NCBI GenBank assembly: GCA_905479195.1
Contig: CAJQLO010000001.1
Span: 432,694-496,693, forward strand
Direction of reading: 5' to 3'
Source of the DNA: an uncultured Gammaproteobacteria bacterium
GTDB taxonomy: Bacteria; Pseudomonadota; Gammaproteobacteria; GCA-002705445; GCA-002716945
Length of the DNA stretch: 64,000 nt
Shown piece by piece: positions 36,174-45,867 of this stretch. The translations under genes were made by a program, and so were the position numbers. Every line of letters starts with the position of its first letter. Positions within the stretch are counted from its first letter, which is position 1. Under the pieces are notes generated by a model. That model ran no database searches and had not been told where the DNA came from. It worked only from the letters and a program-made list of their open reading frames with translations.

Positions 36174-36848
36174 ATGAAGGATTCACTTAATCAAGATTTT
36201 AATGCACATGTTGTCATTAACACGTCGTCAGAAAAATGGCATAATTCTCCTTCGACAGGAGTAGATAGAATTTATCTTGAAAGAGATAATATGGGTGAGT
36301 TTTCTGTAGCATCTTCTATAGTTAAATTTTCCCCGAATAGTTCGTTCGATGAACATGTCCATGACAGTGGAGAAGAAATCTATGTATTAGATGGTACGTT
36401 TTCTGATCAATATGGTGATTATAAAAAAGGTAGTTATTTAAGAAATCCAGATAAATCTGTTCACAAGCCATTCAGCAAAGAAGGCTGTGTTATTTTTGTA
36501 AAATTAAGACAATTTCAAAGTGATGATACTTCTAGAGTTATTAAAGATACCAAGACATCTCCCTGGTTTCAAGGGTTAGTACCTGGCTTATCTGTCATGC
36601 CATTACATGAATTTCAAACCGAACATGCTGCAATGGTAAAATGGGAACCTAATACTGTTTTTAATGCCCATAAGCACTGGGGTGGCGAGGAAATATTGGT
36701 TATTGAAGGTGTTTTTTATGATGAAAACGGAAGCTACCCTAAGGGAACATGGATTAGAAGCCCACATCTAAGTCAGCATAAACCTTTTACCAAAGAAGAG
36801 GGCGCCCTTATCTTTGTTAAGACGGGGCATTTATCTATTCAAGAGTAA
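36174..36848 (+). CDS. ChrR-like double cupin protein
   Basis: 224 residues made of two similar cupin domains (about 5-115 and 120-220). Each has a metal-binding set: DEHVHDSGEEIYVLDG with SVHKPF, and FNAHKHWGGEEILVIEG with SQHKPF. This is the ChrR-type cupin found in the zinc anti-sigma factor ChrR, but no anti-sigma domain or ECF sigma gene is attached, so a metal-dependent sensor or enzyme role is only inferred. The 3' end overlaps the convergent secreted-protein gene by 14 bases. Confidence 0.82.
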   Translation: MKDSLNQDFNAHVVINTSSEKWHNSPSTGVDRIYLERDNMGEFSVASSIVKFSPNSSFDEHVHDSGEEIYVLDGTFSDQYGDYKKGSYLRNPDKSVHKPFSKEGCVIFVKLRQFQSDDTSRVIKDTKTSPWFQGLVPGLSVMPLHEFQTEHAAMVKWEPNTVFNAHKHWGGEEILVIEGVFYDENGSYPKGTWIRSPHLSQHKPFTKEEGALIFVKTGHLSIQE

Positions 36849-37821
36849 ATATAGCAGTAAACATGTCGGCTCCTACTTTTTGAATCAGTATCTCATCACC
36901 GCCATCTACATCTGAATATGCAAAGTCAACACTCACTGAGCCTGATAAATTAAATGCAATATTAAAACGTGCACTTTCTGCATCTACTTGCAAAGGATCT
37001 GTGAAGGCTATTGAATATGCAATTTTTCTTGCATTATTCCTGCTCGTCGCAGTTGTCTCATCTGTTTTAAGTAATTTAACATTTCTAGTCCCGCCTGTTT
37101 GCGCATTATCTATATCATCAGCTTGTTCAATTGCATGGAATTTTCCATCGTTATCCGTTCCCACGGTATCGCCACATGAACCGTCTGCATCATGACAAAG
37201 ATTATCAATTATCTCAGCAGCATAAACAGGTGCGGCATTTGCGATTGCACCACAAACCAGCCCTATCTTTCTTTGGTCGGATCCAGCTGACTCAGTAGTA
37301 GTAACCCAGTTTAATGTACCAGTAAAATTATCAATTGTTGTTTTTTGAGAATTTGTCCAACAGGCTTTACCTTTTGCATCTGTATCTTCTGCGTCACTTG
37401 AATACCCATATACATTTAAGTCAAATGTTTCTGTATGTTTTAAATAGATTTGATTATCCAGTATCAGAAGAGCATATCCATATGAGCCACTAGGTATTCT
37501 GAAGTCACCAGTTTCTAATGGAGCTGAGTTAGGATAGGTCATGACATTAGGCACTCCTGAATCGTCATTTAAGATATATTTACAGCTAGAAAAATCATTT
37601 GTGCTGTTATATGGATTCTCAGTACAAACAGCAATTTTATAAAACGTTACTTTATAAAAATCAGGTATCTCCGAGCATTGGTCACCTGCTGTTCCGCTGT
37701 CTACTGCCATGTTTGCTTGATCAGTGAGATCTATATCCCCGCTTCCATCTCTAGTACAAGCTGCTTCTGATAGATTAGAGATTATAAGTAGTGGTATTAT
37801 TGCTAGATATTTAATATTCAT
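36835..37821 (-). CDS. secreted protein of unknown function, partner of the IAT barrel
   Basis: 328 residues with a signal peptide (1-20, ending SEAA) and no membrane segment. It is rich in Asp, Thr and Asn and has about ten cysteines (e.g. CTRDGSGDIDL, GDQCSEIPDF, FSSCKYIL, DNLCHDADGSCGD), suggesting disulfides in an extracellular domain; DNDGKFHAIEQADD and DVDGGDEI look calcium-binding-like. The C-terminal ~60 residues alternate hydrophobic and polar residues (ARFNIAFNLSGSVSVDFAYS). No known family. It starts two bases after the inverse-autotransporter gene ends, so they form an operon, and it could be the barrel's separated passenger or partner. Confidence 0.65.
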   Translation of the reverse strand: MNIKYLAIIPLLIISNLSEAACTRDGSGDIDLTDQANMAVDSGTAGDQCSEIPDFYKVTFYKIAVCTENPYNSTNDFSSCKYILNDDSGVPNVMTYPNSAPLETGDFRIPSGSYGYALLILDNQIYLKHTETFDLNVYGYSSDAEDTDAKGKACWTNSQKTTIDNFTGTLNWVTTTESAGSDQRKIGLVCGAIANAAPVYAAEIIDNLCHDADGSCGDTVGTDNDGKFHAIEQADDIDNAQTGGTRNVKLLKTDETTATSRNNARKIAYSIAFTDPLQVDAESARFNIAFNLSGSVSVDFAYSDVDGGDEILIQKVGADMFTAIFTLE

Positions 37822-37823
37822 CT

Positions 37824-38747
37824 TTAGAATCCTGTGGTAGTCACGCCATTATTTTTTGTTTGTTTATAAATTAGGTTCTCCCTTCTAACTTTTTGATAAC
37901 GCCTATCAGATATATCTTTTAAGTAATATGCTTGGTCACTTATCCATGAAATATTTCGAGAAGGCAATGCATCATTCATGACGTTATATTCTACTTTTAA
38001 AAAGTTTTGGTCTTTTTTCATCGTACCATTAAATTTTCTATGGCCTATTTCAATAGTTAACCCTGGAAATGTAGGTAATTCAGCTCTCAAACTTATATCA
38101 TTACCTTTGATATCATAAATTCCATCAACAGCATCCCAAACAAAACTTTTTCCAAATACAGTTACCCAGTTCATGTAGGGTAGTGGCATACCAAATTCTA
38201 AATCATAACCGCTTAATGCTCGCTCAGTTGTATCAACCACTCCATTTGATACCCATCCAGATTGTTTCATATACTGATTAAAATTAATTTCACCAACAGA
38301 TGTTTTTAGTTCAGCACCAAAACCCAATCTTTGATGATCATATGGAAATTCATGGTCATAAAATATATTGACTCCAAGCATCAAGGTATTATTAAGGCTT
38401 AAATTCCTATACCCAAGACCTATATTGACAGTGGTTCTATCATCTTTACGATATAAACTTGTTTGAGTAAAAATGGTATTTTTTACATTAGAAGGATTCG
38501 TTAAAGGAGCCACTATTAATATACCCCCAGATGGTTTTGATCTATTAAATAAATCTAATGACAGCTCTACAGTTGGGAATATTTTACTTAGATAATTTTT
38601 TGTCTCAGTTATAGCTTTTTGATTAGCATAATCTTTGATATTTGACTTCGTCTGATCTACTAAGTCACCACCTGCTAATGCAGATGAACTAGCAATAATT
38701 AAGCTGACACCAAGTATATCCCTAAATTTTTTTAAATATGTCATCAA
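37824..38747 (-). CDS. inverse autotransporter beta-barrel protein without passenger
   Basis: 307 residues with a signal peptide (about 1-25). The rest matches the inverse-autotransporter (intimin/invasin) beta-domain: GLGYRNLSLNNTLMLGVNIFYDHE in part, HQRLGFGAELKT, ERALSGYDLEFGMPLPYMNW and FPGLTIEIGHRKFNG. The family normally has a large Ig-like or lectin passenger after the barrel; here the protein stops about 45 residues past the last barrel strands. It should insert in the outer membrane. The next gene encodes a secreted protein that may work with it. Confidence 0.85.
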   Translation of the reverse strand: MMTYLKKFRDILGVSLIIASSSALAGGDLVDQTKSNIKDYANQKAITETKNYLSKIFPTVELSLDLFNRSKPSGGILIVAPLTNPSNVKNTIFTQTSLYRKDDRTTVNIGLGYRNLSLNNTLMLGVNIFYDHEFPYDHQRLGFGAELKTSVGEINFNQYMKQSGWVSNGVVDTTERALSGYDLEFGMPLPYMNWVTVFGKSFVWDAVDGIYDIKGNDISLRAELPTFPGLTIEIGHRKFNGTMKKDQNFLKVEYNVMNDALPSRNISWISDQAYYLKDISDRRYQKVRRENLIYKQTKNNGVTTTGF

Positions 38748-38890
38748 ACTTTTACCCTAATCAAGTTAATGTTTTACCTTACCTAACAACTATAGTATGA
38801 AGAAAGATTTTATAGCAAGGCTTTTCTATAAAATACCTTATATAAAGTAATGTATATAGTTTTACGATTGCCAATAAGTTATAATAATTT

Positions 38891-40501
38891 ATGAATATTG
38901 ACGTCCTCGCATTAAAATATAGACCAAAGTTTTTCACCGAAGTAACTGGTCAAGATCTGGTTATTGAGACTTTAACTAATTCAATTAATTTGAGTAAAAT
39001 ACATAATGCTTATTTATTTTCAGGCACCCGAGGAATGGGCAAAACTACTATTGCTAGATTATTTGCAAAATCATTATTATGTGAAACCTCAATAACGTCA
39101 CAACCATGCGGCAAGTGTGCAGCTTGCACAGAAATTGACAATGGCAACCATCTTGATCTTATTGAAATAGATGCGGCGTCAAGAACAAAAGTTGAAGATA
39201 CACGCTCCCTTATGGATAATGTTCAATATGCTCCATCATCTTCTAGATTTAAGGTTTATCTGATAGACGAGGTACACATGCTTTCAACAAAAAGCTTCAA
39301 TGCATTGCTTAAAACTATAGAAGAACCGCCTTCGCATGTAAAATTTTTAATGGCAACGACTGAACCGGAAAAATTACCAGACACTATATTGTCTAGATGT
39401 TTACATTTTAAATTAGCATCTGCTACGAATAATATTATCACAAAACATTTAGAATATATTCTTGGTATGGAGAATATTAAATATGACATGGGCGCACTTG
39501 ATACTATTGCAAAAAATGCAAATGGAAGCATTAGAGATAGCTTGAGTATTCTTGAACAATGTATTTCATATTGCAATGGTAATCTTGATGCCGCTAAAAT
39601 AAAATCTTTTCTTGGAGAAGTTGATGACTCTATCATTCAAAATATTATCATCAGTATTGCGCATAAAGATTCTATGAATTTAATAAATGCTATTGAGGTA
39701 TTAAATGTACATTCTAATTATGAGAAAATCACAGATACTATCATGCATATATTCTATGAGTTGTCATTAATGCATATCCATGAAAACAACCTTGGGTCTG
39801 ATCATGCAAGCAATGAATTTTATAAAGAAATATTTACTAAATTCGAACCAGAAGAGCTACAACTTTTTTATCAGATAGCTGTGTCATCTAAAAAAGATTA
39901 TGCAAATTCAGTTTCAAAAAAAGACCATTTCACAATGATAATGCTTCGCATGATCATATTTAGTAATGAAACTAACCCCTCTTCTGGAAAAGCAGTCTTA
40001 CATAAGAAAAATGAAACTAATCCATCCTCTGAAAAAGCAGCATTACAGAAGAACGAAGCTAAGATTTTGGGTAAAGAAAATAAAAATATTTCTCCTGAAG
40101 AGAAGGATTATGATAAAAGTTCTGAAGAAAAATGGTTATCTACAATTAGTAGTCTCTCACTAACAGGTTTAACTCTTCATTTGGCAAAACATTCTGTATT
40201 AGAAATAATAGACCCAGAGAATCCTATGTTATATATTAATGAAGATAAAAAAGACATATATCCTAAATTGTGCGTAAATGATTTATTGGATAAGATTAAA
40301 TCTCATTTCAAATTATCAAAAAAAGTTGGCATTGAATATAAATCAGGTTTGTCTACTCCCATAGTAATTGAATCATTGCAAAACGAGTCAGAGCTAAATG
40401 AAAGATATCAAAAAGTCAAAGATGACCCAGATGTTGGTAAGTTAAAAAAATTATTTGGTGCGAACATCAATAAAGAATCTATAAAAAAAATTATGGAATA
40501 A
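38891..40501 (+). CDS. dnaX: DNA polymerase III gamma/tau subunit
   Basis: 536 residues. Clamp-loader AAA+ domain with Walker A GTRGMGKT (45-52), zinc cysteines 64, 73, 76 and 79 (QPCGKCAACTE), and EVHMLSTKSFNALLKTIEEPP. A low-complexity linker with a tandem duplication follows near 360-390, then a short tau-like C-terminal part. It is shorter than E. coli tau (643). A poly-A heptamer and stem-loop at the end of the clamp-loader part could give a gamma-like product. dnaX-ybaB-recR is a conserved operon. Confidence 0.96.
   Translation: MNIDVLALKYRPKFFTEVTGQDLVIETLTNSINLSKIHNAYLFSGTRGMGKTTIARLFAKSLLCETSITSQPCGKCAACTEIDNGNHLDLIEIDAASRTKVEDTRSLMDNVQYAPSSSRFKVYLIDEVHMLSTKSFNALLKTIEEPPSHVKFLMATTEPEKLPDTILSRCLHFKLASATNNIITKHLEYILGMENIKYDMGALDTIAKNANGSIRDSLSILEQCISYCNGNLDAAKIKSFLGEVDDSIIQNIIISIAHKDSMNLINAIEVLNVHSNYEKITDTIMHIFYELSLMHIHENNLGSDHASNEFYKEIFTKFEPEELQLFYQIAVSSKKDYANSVSKKDHFTMIMLRMIIFSNETNPSSGKAVLHKKNETNPSSEKAALQKNEAKILGKENKNISPEEKDYDKSSEEKWLSTISSLSLTGLTLHLAKHSVLEIIDPENPMLYINEDKKDIYPKLCVNDLLDKIKSHFKLSKKVGIEYKSGLSTPIVIESLQNESELNERYQKVKDDPDVGKLKKLFGANINKESIKKIME
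39916..39963 (+). promoter_or_regulatory. possible -1 frameshift site in dnaX
   Basis: The zero-frame codons TCA AAA AAA place an A-AAA-AAA heptamer at 39916-39922. A stem-loop (39937-39944 with 39948-39955, seven of eight pairs, loop TTC) begins 14 bases later, and the -1 frame reaches TAG at 39961-39963, giving about 357 residues, close to the clamp-loader domain alone. The spacing is longer than in E. coli and A-runs are common here, so this is a hypothesis. Confidence 0.3.
39968..40054 (+). repeat. 42-45 bp tandem duplication in the dnaX linker
   Basis: Two adjacent in-frame copies encode ETNPSSGKAVLHKKN and ETNPSSEKAALQKN. They lie in the flexible linker between the clamp-loader and tau-specific parts, where length change should be tolerated. 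Confidence 0.85.
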
Positions 40502-40517
40502 TATTAGGAGAAAATAT

Positions 40518-40826
40518 ATGGGTATTATGGATAAAATGAAGCAAGCTAAAGATATGTATGGGAATATGAAGAAAATGCAGCAAGAGGTTGACAAGATAGT
40601 TGTTGAAGCTTCATCTAAGAATAGTTTGATTACAGTTGCAGCTAAAGGCAATCATCAAATATTAAGTATAAAAATTGATGATCAGCTTCAAAACTCTGAC
40701 TTAAGGGATATTGAAAAACAAATTCTAGCTACTTGTAATGAAGCTCTTGGAAAAGTTGACAAGGAAGTTAAGTCTAAAATGGGAAGTATGATGAATTTAC
40801 CAGGCGGACTTAAACTCCCTTTTTAA
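40518..40826 (+). CDS. ybaB: YbaB/EbfC nucleoid-associated protein
   Basis: 102 residues: MDKMKQAKDMYGNMKKMQQEV, a helical start, then GNHQILSIKIDDQL and CNEALGKVDKEVKSKMG, all typical of YbaB/EbfC. It forms dimers that bind DNA and cover the nucleoid. It lies between dnaX and recR, the conserved order, with TAGGAG ahead of its ATG. Confidence 0.95.
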   Translation: MGIMDKMKQAKDMYGNMKKMQQEVDKIVVEASSKNSLITVAAKGNHQILSIKIDDQLQNSDLRDIEKQILATCNEALGKVDKEVKSKMGSMMNLPGGLKLPF

Positions 40827-40829
40827 GTT

Positions 40830-41453
40830 ATGAAACAGTCAAAATATCTTAATGATTTAATTGATGCATTAACGACTCTGCCAGGAGTTGGTAAAAAGTC
40901 TGCGCAAAGAATGGCATATAAATTGATGAGGTCGAATAAAGAAAAAACATTAAACTTGTCCGAAAAATTATCTAATGTAACAAGCCAAGTTGCAAACTGT
41001 AGCATTTGTGGAATTTATTTAGATTTATCTGATACAGTTATGCAGAATGATTCTGGTGACTGCCAGCTTTGTATTGAAGAAGGTCGGGATGTTAGCAAAA
41101 TATGTGTTACTGAATCTCCAGCAGATGTATATACAATTGATTCTAGTACTAACTATAAAGGTTACTATTTTGTTCTTGATGGTAATCTCTCTCCTCTTGA
41201 TGGTAGAGGACCTGTAGAGATTGGAATCAAAAGATTAGAGGCTAGATTGGAGAAGGGCAATATAGCAGAGCTCATACTTGCTACAAGTACAACTATTGAG
41301 GGCGAGGCAACATCTCATTATGTCCAGCAACTCACTCATAAATATAATATTAAAGTCTCGAGAATTGCGTTTGGGATACCACTCAATGGAGAACTTGGAT
41401 ATTTAGACAGCGATACTATTTCTCATGCATTTAATGAGCGCAAAGTATTATAA
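40830..41453 (+). CDS. recR: recombination protein RecR
   Basis: 207 residues: helix-hairpin-helix (TLPGVGKKSAQRMAYKLM), zinc finger (CSICGIYLDLSD...CQLC) and Toprim domain (ICVTESPADVYTID; GYYFVLDGNLSPLDG). RecR works with RecO and RecF to load RecA at gaps; recO is also in this window. The start is three bases after the ybaB stop. Confidence 0.97.
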   Translation: MKQSKYLNDLIDALTTLPGVGKKSAQRMAYKLMRSNKEKTLNLSEKLSNVTSQVANCSICGIYLDLSDTVMQNDSGDCQLCIEEGRDVSKICVTESPADVYTIDSSTNYKGYYFVLDGNLSPLDGRGPVEIGIKRLEARLEKGNIAELILATSTTIEGEATSHYVQQLTHKYNIKVSRIAFGIPLNGELGYLDSDTISHAFNERKVL

Positions 41454-41795
41454 TTATATAGCTTTATCAATCTTTGATGCACAAATAAAATCATTTTCAG
41501 ATAATCCATCTATAGCATATGTGTAATATGTAATCCGTGCAGTATTATATGAAAATAGAATCTCTGGATGATGATCTTCCCTATGAGAAACCCATGCAAT
41601 TAAATTAATAACTGCCATGACTTCATAATGATTCTTAAGTTTAAAATCTTTATATATTTTTTTAGAATCATCTGTTAAAGACCAACCTTTGTCCAATTTT
41701 TTTATTAGTTTTTTTGCTTTCTCATGATTGATGGTGTCAATGCCGCCTTCACAGGGAAGACACTTTCTTTTTGATAATTCGATTTCGTCATTCAT
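41454..41795 (-). CDS. phhB: pterin-4a-carbinolamine dehydratase
   Basis: 113 residues with the active-site motif SHREDHHPEILFSYN and the following RITYYTYAIDGLSENDF. PCD recycles hydroxylated pterin made by aromatic amino acid hydroxylases; free-standing copies also occur in organisms without the hydroxylase. No phenylalanine hydroxylase gene is nearby. An N-terminal CLPCEGGIDTI segment is a common family extension. It abuts recR convergently. Confidence 0.92.
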   Translation of the reverse strand: MNDEIELSKRKCLPCEGGIDTINHEKAKKLIKKLDKGWSLTDDSKKIYKDFKLKNHYEVMAVINLIAWVSHREDHHPEILFSYNTARITYYTYAIDGLSENDFICASKIDKAI

Positions 41796-41799
41796 TATA

Positions 41800-43029
41800 T
41801 TATAATCTTAAGTTATTTATTCTTTCAAATACAGTAGGATGACTATTATAAACTGCAGAGTAGATAGGGCTACTTTTAACTAAGTTCAAGTTTTCTTTAT
41901 ATAACTTTAGCAGAGAAGAAATTAAGTCATTCTTATCAGTATGCAACTTAGCATAATTATCAGCTTCATACTCATTTTTTCTAGATAATACTGAGAATAA
42001 TGGAGTAATGAAATAGAGTATACATGGCAACAAGAGACTAAATAGAATGACAATATGTGATGTTGAATCTTTATTCATGCCTAATTCGTTAAATAATATT
42101 TCAAGTGAAATTATTTGATAGGACAGATAAAAAAACAGAAGACTCATAAATAGATTTATAACCATAGATTGCATTATATGTTTTTTCATATAATGTCCAA
42201 TTTCATGAGCTAATACTGATTTTATTTCATTAGGTGTTAATAAGTCCAGGAGTGTATCATAAAATACAATTCTTTTATTTTTATAAAATCCAGTAAAATA
42301 TGCATTAGAATGATTAGACCTTTTCGAGCCATCCATAACATAAACATTAGATATATTGAAATTAGTTTTATTAGCAAGATTTTTTATTCCTGAAATTACT
42401 TTCTCATCATCAATCTTTTTAAAACTATTAAATAGTGGTGAAATTAAAATTGGAAATAGGTAAATGACTGATATGTTAAAGGCTATGAAAACAAGCCACA
42501 TATAGATCCACCATTCATTAATATATAAATTATATAATAAATCAAATGCTAAAAATAAGAATGAAAAAATGATTAAACTTATTATTAAAGACAAGATAAA
42601 ATCTTTAAAAAATAATAATTTTGACTGTCTATTGAATCCATAGGCTTTCTCTATAATAAAAGTTTTATAATAAGAAACTGGCAAACCTATTAATGTTAAA
42701 AATATTATAAATAATATTATATTAATTACTTCAGGATTAAATGCGAAAACATTAATAATATCTGTCGCTTTTGTAAGAATAGAAATTCCATTAAAAGATA
42801 AAAATACTATTATTACGAATGATTGTATTAGTGTGTTAAAAATTGATATATAAAGTTTTTCAGTATTATATAGTTTTGACTTTTCTGCATATTCTTGAGT
42901 CAGATTTATTACTCTTAGTTCATCGTCTGATATGTGCGTTGATTTTATATATTTAATTTGATGGAGATCTAACAATATTTTAAATAATGAGTATGATGTT
43001 ACTAAAAAAATTATAGACATAAAAAACAT
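41800..43029 (-). CDS. Ste24/HtpX-like M48 membrane protease
   Basis: 409 residues with about six or more membrane segments and the zinc site LAHEIGHYMKKH; NEYEADNYAKLH holds the third ligand. The architecture (KAYGFNRQSKLLFFKD before the active site) is that of the Ste24/CAAX-prenyl-protease branch, which in bacteria is thought to act in membrane protein quality control. The C-terminus SAVYNSHPTVFERINNL also matches Ste24. Coding sequence is very A/T rich. It sits four bases upstream of the PCD gene. Confidence 0.88.
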   Translation of the reverse strand: MFFMSIIFLVTSYSLFKILLDLHQIKYIKSTHISDDELRVINLTQEYAEKSKLYNTEKLYISIFNTLIQSFVIIVFLSFNGISILTKATDIINVFAFNPEVINIILFIIFLTLIGLPVSYYKTFIIEKAYGFNRQSKLLFFKDFILSLIISLIIFSFLFLAFDLLYNLYINEWWIYMWLVFIAFNISVIYLFPILISPLFNSFKKIDDEKVISGIKNLANKTNFNISNVYVMDGSKRSNHSNAYFTGFYKNKRIVFYDTLLDLLTPNEIKSVLAHEIGHYMKKHIMQSMVINLFMSLLFFYLSYQIISLEILFNELGMNKDSTSHIVILFSLLLPCILYFITPLFSVLSRKNEYEADNYAKLHTDKNDLISSLLKLYKENLNLVKSSPIYSAVYNSHPTVFERINNLRL

Positions 43030-43074
43030 ATAAGACCTTTCTAATTTTACATTACTTTATAAATATACTACTCT

Positions 43075-43623
43075 ATGACGATGAAAGATAAAAGCAACTT
43101 AATTTGGATAGACTTAGAAATGACTGGGTTAGATACTCAGCGAGATTATATTATTGAAATTGCCACTATAGTGACTGACAAAAATCTCAATATATTAGGA
43201 GAAGGACCAAACCTTGTTGTCCATCAAATAGATGAAGTAATGAATAATATGGATGACTGGAATACTAATCAGCATGCCAGGACTGGTTTAACCGAACAGG
43301 TCAAGGCTAGTACTATAAATGAAACTCAGGCAGAGAATGATACGATAGAATTCTTAGAAGAATATGTTTTGAAAGGTGAATCTCCATTATGTGGAAATAC
43401 TATCTGTCAAGATAGACGCTTTTTAGCCCGCTGCATGCCCAAGCTTGAGGCCTTTTGTCATTATAGAAATCTAGATGTTTCTTCGATTAGAGAGGTTGGG
43501 AAAAGATGGTTCTATGATGATATGGATGGCTTTCAAAAACATGGAAATCATAGGGCTTTAGGTGATATCAGGGATTCAATAGAAGAGTTAAAATATTACA
43601 GAAAAACTATCTTTAAACTTTAA
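43075..43623 (+). CDS. orn: oligoribonuclease
   Basis: 182 residues, DEDD-family 3'-5' exonuclease. [22 protein letters not shown] holds the first acidic pair, [19 protein letters not shown] the second, and [22 protein letters not shown] the His and last Asp. It degrades 2-5-mer RNAs and pGpG and is essential in many gammaproteobacteria. ATGs at 43075 and 43081 are both possible starts. Confidence 0.97.
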   Translation: MTMKDKSNLIWIDLEMTGLDTQRDYIIEIATIVTDKNLNILGEGPNLVVHQIDEVMNNMDDWNTNQHARTGLTEQVKASTINETQAENDTIEFLEEYVLKGESPLCGNTICQDRRFLARCMPKLEAFCHYRNLDVSSIREVGKRWFYDDMDGFQKHGNHRALGDIRDSIEELKYYRKTIFKL

Positions 43624-45232
43624 ATCTAACCAGTTTAAGGTGATATTCATTCTTTCTGCCTTTTATATAAGTATTCTGTGCATATTTTGAATTTATTTTT
43701 TGGTAATCTATTGAATAATGAAGGCCACGACTTTCTTTTCTTAACATTGCAGACTTAATGATAAGCTTTGAAACATGAATTATATTTCGTAGCTCTAAAA
43801 GATCTACACTTATCCTATGCTGATAGTAATGCTCATTAACTTCTTTTTCTATAAGATTAATTTTTTCTAGAGCAATTTTTAATCTATTATCAGACCTAAC
43901 TATTCCTACATAGTTCCACATGATTTTTCGTAATTCATCCCAGTTATGGCTGATAGCAAATTTTTCTTCTGATTCTGTAACTAAACTATCATCCCATTTA
44001 GGTAATAATCTGCTATCAGATATTTGTTTTGAGTATTTTATATCTTCTATGCATTTTTTACTCATTACCAGACACTCAAGCAATGAATTACTAGCTAATC
44101 TATTAGCACCATGAAAACCTGTATGTGCTGATTCACCAATAACATATAAATTATTAATCTCAGTCGCACCATTCACATCTGCCTTAACCCCACCGCATGT
44201 ATAATGAGATGCAGGAATAACAGGTATCTGTTCTTTAGTTATATCTATACCAACGCTCATACATTTTTTATATATTGTTGGAAAACGTTTTTTAATAAAA
44301 TTTGATGACATATGGCTTATATCCAGGTAAACATTATTATAGCCATGTATTTTCATTTCATTATCAATAGCCCTTGCAACTATATCGCGTGATGCTAGTT
44401 CTTTCCGTTCATCATAATTTTCCATGAAACGAATATTATCTGGTGTATATAATATACCGCCTTCACCTCTCAATGATTCAGATATAAGAAATGATTTTAT
44501 ATCAGGATGATAAAGACATGTTGGATGAAACTGTATGAATTCCATATTTACAACTGAACATCCAGCTCTCCATGCAGCTGCAATTCCATCACCTGTAGAT
44601 GTATTTGGATTTGTAGTAAATTGATATATTTTACTTGCACCACCTGTTGCGAGAATTACTTTTTTAGCTTTTATAGTAAATATATTTTTTGTATTCTTGC
44701 AAAATACATATGCACCTACACAATTATTTTTATTATTTTCACTATTCTTTTCTGTGATAAGGTCAACCAAAGAACTTCCTTCTAATATATTTATATTTTT
44801 ATTTAATTTAACCTTATCATTTATAATCTTATGGATTACAGCTCCTGTCTCATCTTTAATATATGCAATCCTTCTTTCACTATGAGCCCCTTCAAGAGTT
44901 AAATCTATTTTGTTATCTTTTTCAGTGAATGGGACACCATGGAATTTGAGCCAGTTTATACAATAAGGCCCTTCTTTTATTATTGTTGAAGCCACATTCT
45001 TATTAACGATACCACTACCATTATTTATGGTGTCATTGAGATGTTTTTCAAATGAATCAGTTTCTGATAATACGGAAGCAATACCACCTTGAGCCCATGA
45101 GGTTGAACAGCTCTTTGAATCTCCTTTTGTAATGAGGGTTATTTTTATATCATCAGGAAGCATTAGCGCTGCACTAAGACCAGCTATTCCTGATCCAACA
45201 ATTAAAACATCTGTGTTTTTGTCCATGCTCAT
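43613..45232 (-). CDS. nadB: L-aspartate oxidase
   Basis: 539 residues from the ATG at 45232 ([25 protein letters not shown] region); a longer start at 45250 adds six hydrophobic residues and is less likely. FAD-binding, the [13 protein letters not shown] motif, [16 protein letters not shown] and [10 protein letters not shown] identify NadB, which oxidises aspartate to iminoaspartate for NAD synthesis. nadA and nadC are not in the window. The 3' end overlaps orn by 11 bases, convergent. Adjacent rpoE, divergent here, is also next to nadB in E. coli. Confidence 0.96.
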   Translation of the reverse strand: MSMDKNTDVLIVGSGIAGLSAALMLPDDIKITLITKGDSKSCSTSWAQGGIASVLSETDSFEKHLNDTINNGSGIVNKNVASTIIKEGPYCINWLKFHGVPFTEKDNKIDLTLEGAHSERRIAYIKDETGAVIHKIINDKVKLNKNINILEGSSLVDLITEKNSENNKNNCVGAYVFCKNTKNIFTIKAKKVILATGGASKIYQFTTNPNTSTGDGIAAAWRAGCSVVNMEFIQFHPTCLYHPDIKSFLISESLRGEGGILYTPDNIRFMENYDERKELASRDIVARAIDNEMKIHGYNNVYLDISHMSSNFIKKRFPTIYKKCMSVGIDITKEQIPVIPASHYTCGGVKADVNGATEINNLYVIGESAHTGFHGANRLASNSLLECLVMSKKCIEDIKYSKQISDSRLLPKWDDSLVTESEEKFAISHNWDELRKIMWNYVGIVRSDNRLKIALEKINLIEKEVNEHYYQHRISVDLLELRNIIHVSKLIIKSAMLRKESRGLHYSIDYQKINSKYAQNTYIKGRKNEYHLKLVRFKV

Positions 45233-45297
45233 AATATAATAAAATAACATTTATATATAAAATTGTACAAAAACATATTTAATGAATAGGACTGATT

Positions 45298-45867
45298 ATG
45301 CAAGATGATGATAAACCTGTTCTTGATGAAATTATCAATGGAAATATCTCTAAATATGAAATTATTATTAATAAGTATCAAGCTAGAATAATTAGTTTAT
45401 GTTTTAGATATACAAAAAGTTACCCTGATGCAGAAGAAGTTGCTCAGGAGGCATTTCTCAAGGCATATAACTCACTCAATAAGTTTAGGTTTGAGAGTAA
45501 GTTTTACTCATGGCTGCATAGAATTGCAATCAATTGTTCTTTGAATTATATAAACTCAAAAGAAAAAACCAAAGAAAAGGAAACTATTTCAGAAAACTCT
45601 GGTCTAACCGAACATAAGGGGGTTGCTAGTGTTGAAACACCATACAATGCTTATAACATGCAGATAATGGCTGAAAAGATAGAATCTGTTTATAACAGTC
45701 TCCCAGAAGACCTTAAATTGGTGATAAAGCTTAGGGATATAGATGATTTGAGTTATGATGAAATTTCGAAGGTAACAAAGTTACCGACAGGAACTATTAA
45801 ATCAAAGCTACATAGAGCTAGAGAAATATTAACTAGAGCCTTGGAGAAATATACTGAAGATGAATGA
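45298..45867 (+). CDS. rpoE: RNA polymerase sigma-E (ECF) factor
   Basis: 189 residues: sigma region 2 (YPDAEEVAQEAFLKAYNSLNKF) and region 4 (LSYDEISKVTKLPTGTIKSKLHRARE). The GTIKSKLHRAREIL ending and the downstream MucD/DegQ-like protease mark it as the envelope-stress sigma factor RpoE/AlgU. It overlaps the next gene by eight bases. Confidence 0.95.
   Translation: MQDDDKPVLDEIINGNISKYEIIINKYQARIISLCFRYTKSYPDAEEVAQEAFLKAYNSLNKFRFESKFYSWLHRIAINCSLNYINSKEKTKEKETISENSGLTEHKGVASVETPYNAYNMQIMAEKIESVYNSLPEDLKLVIKLRDIDDLSYDEISKVTKLPTGTIKSKLHRAREILTRALEKYTEDE

Noticed and set aside
38748-38890. Search for the SRP 4.5S RNA ahead of dnaX
   Set aside because: No conserved SRP-loop sequence was found in the gap.
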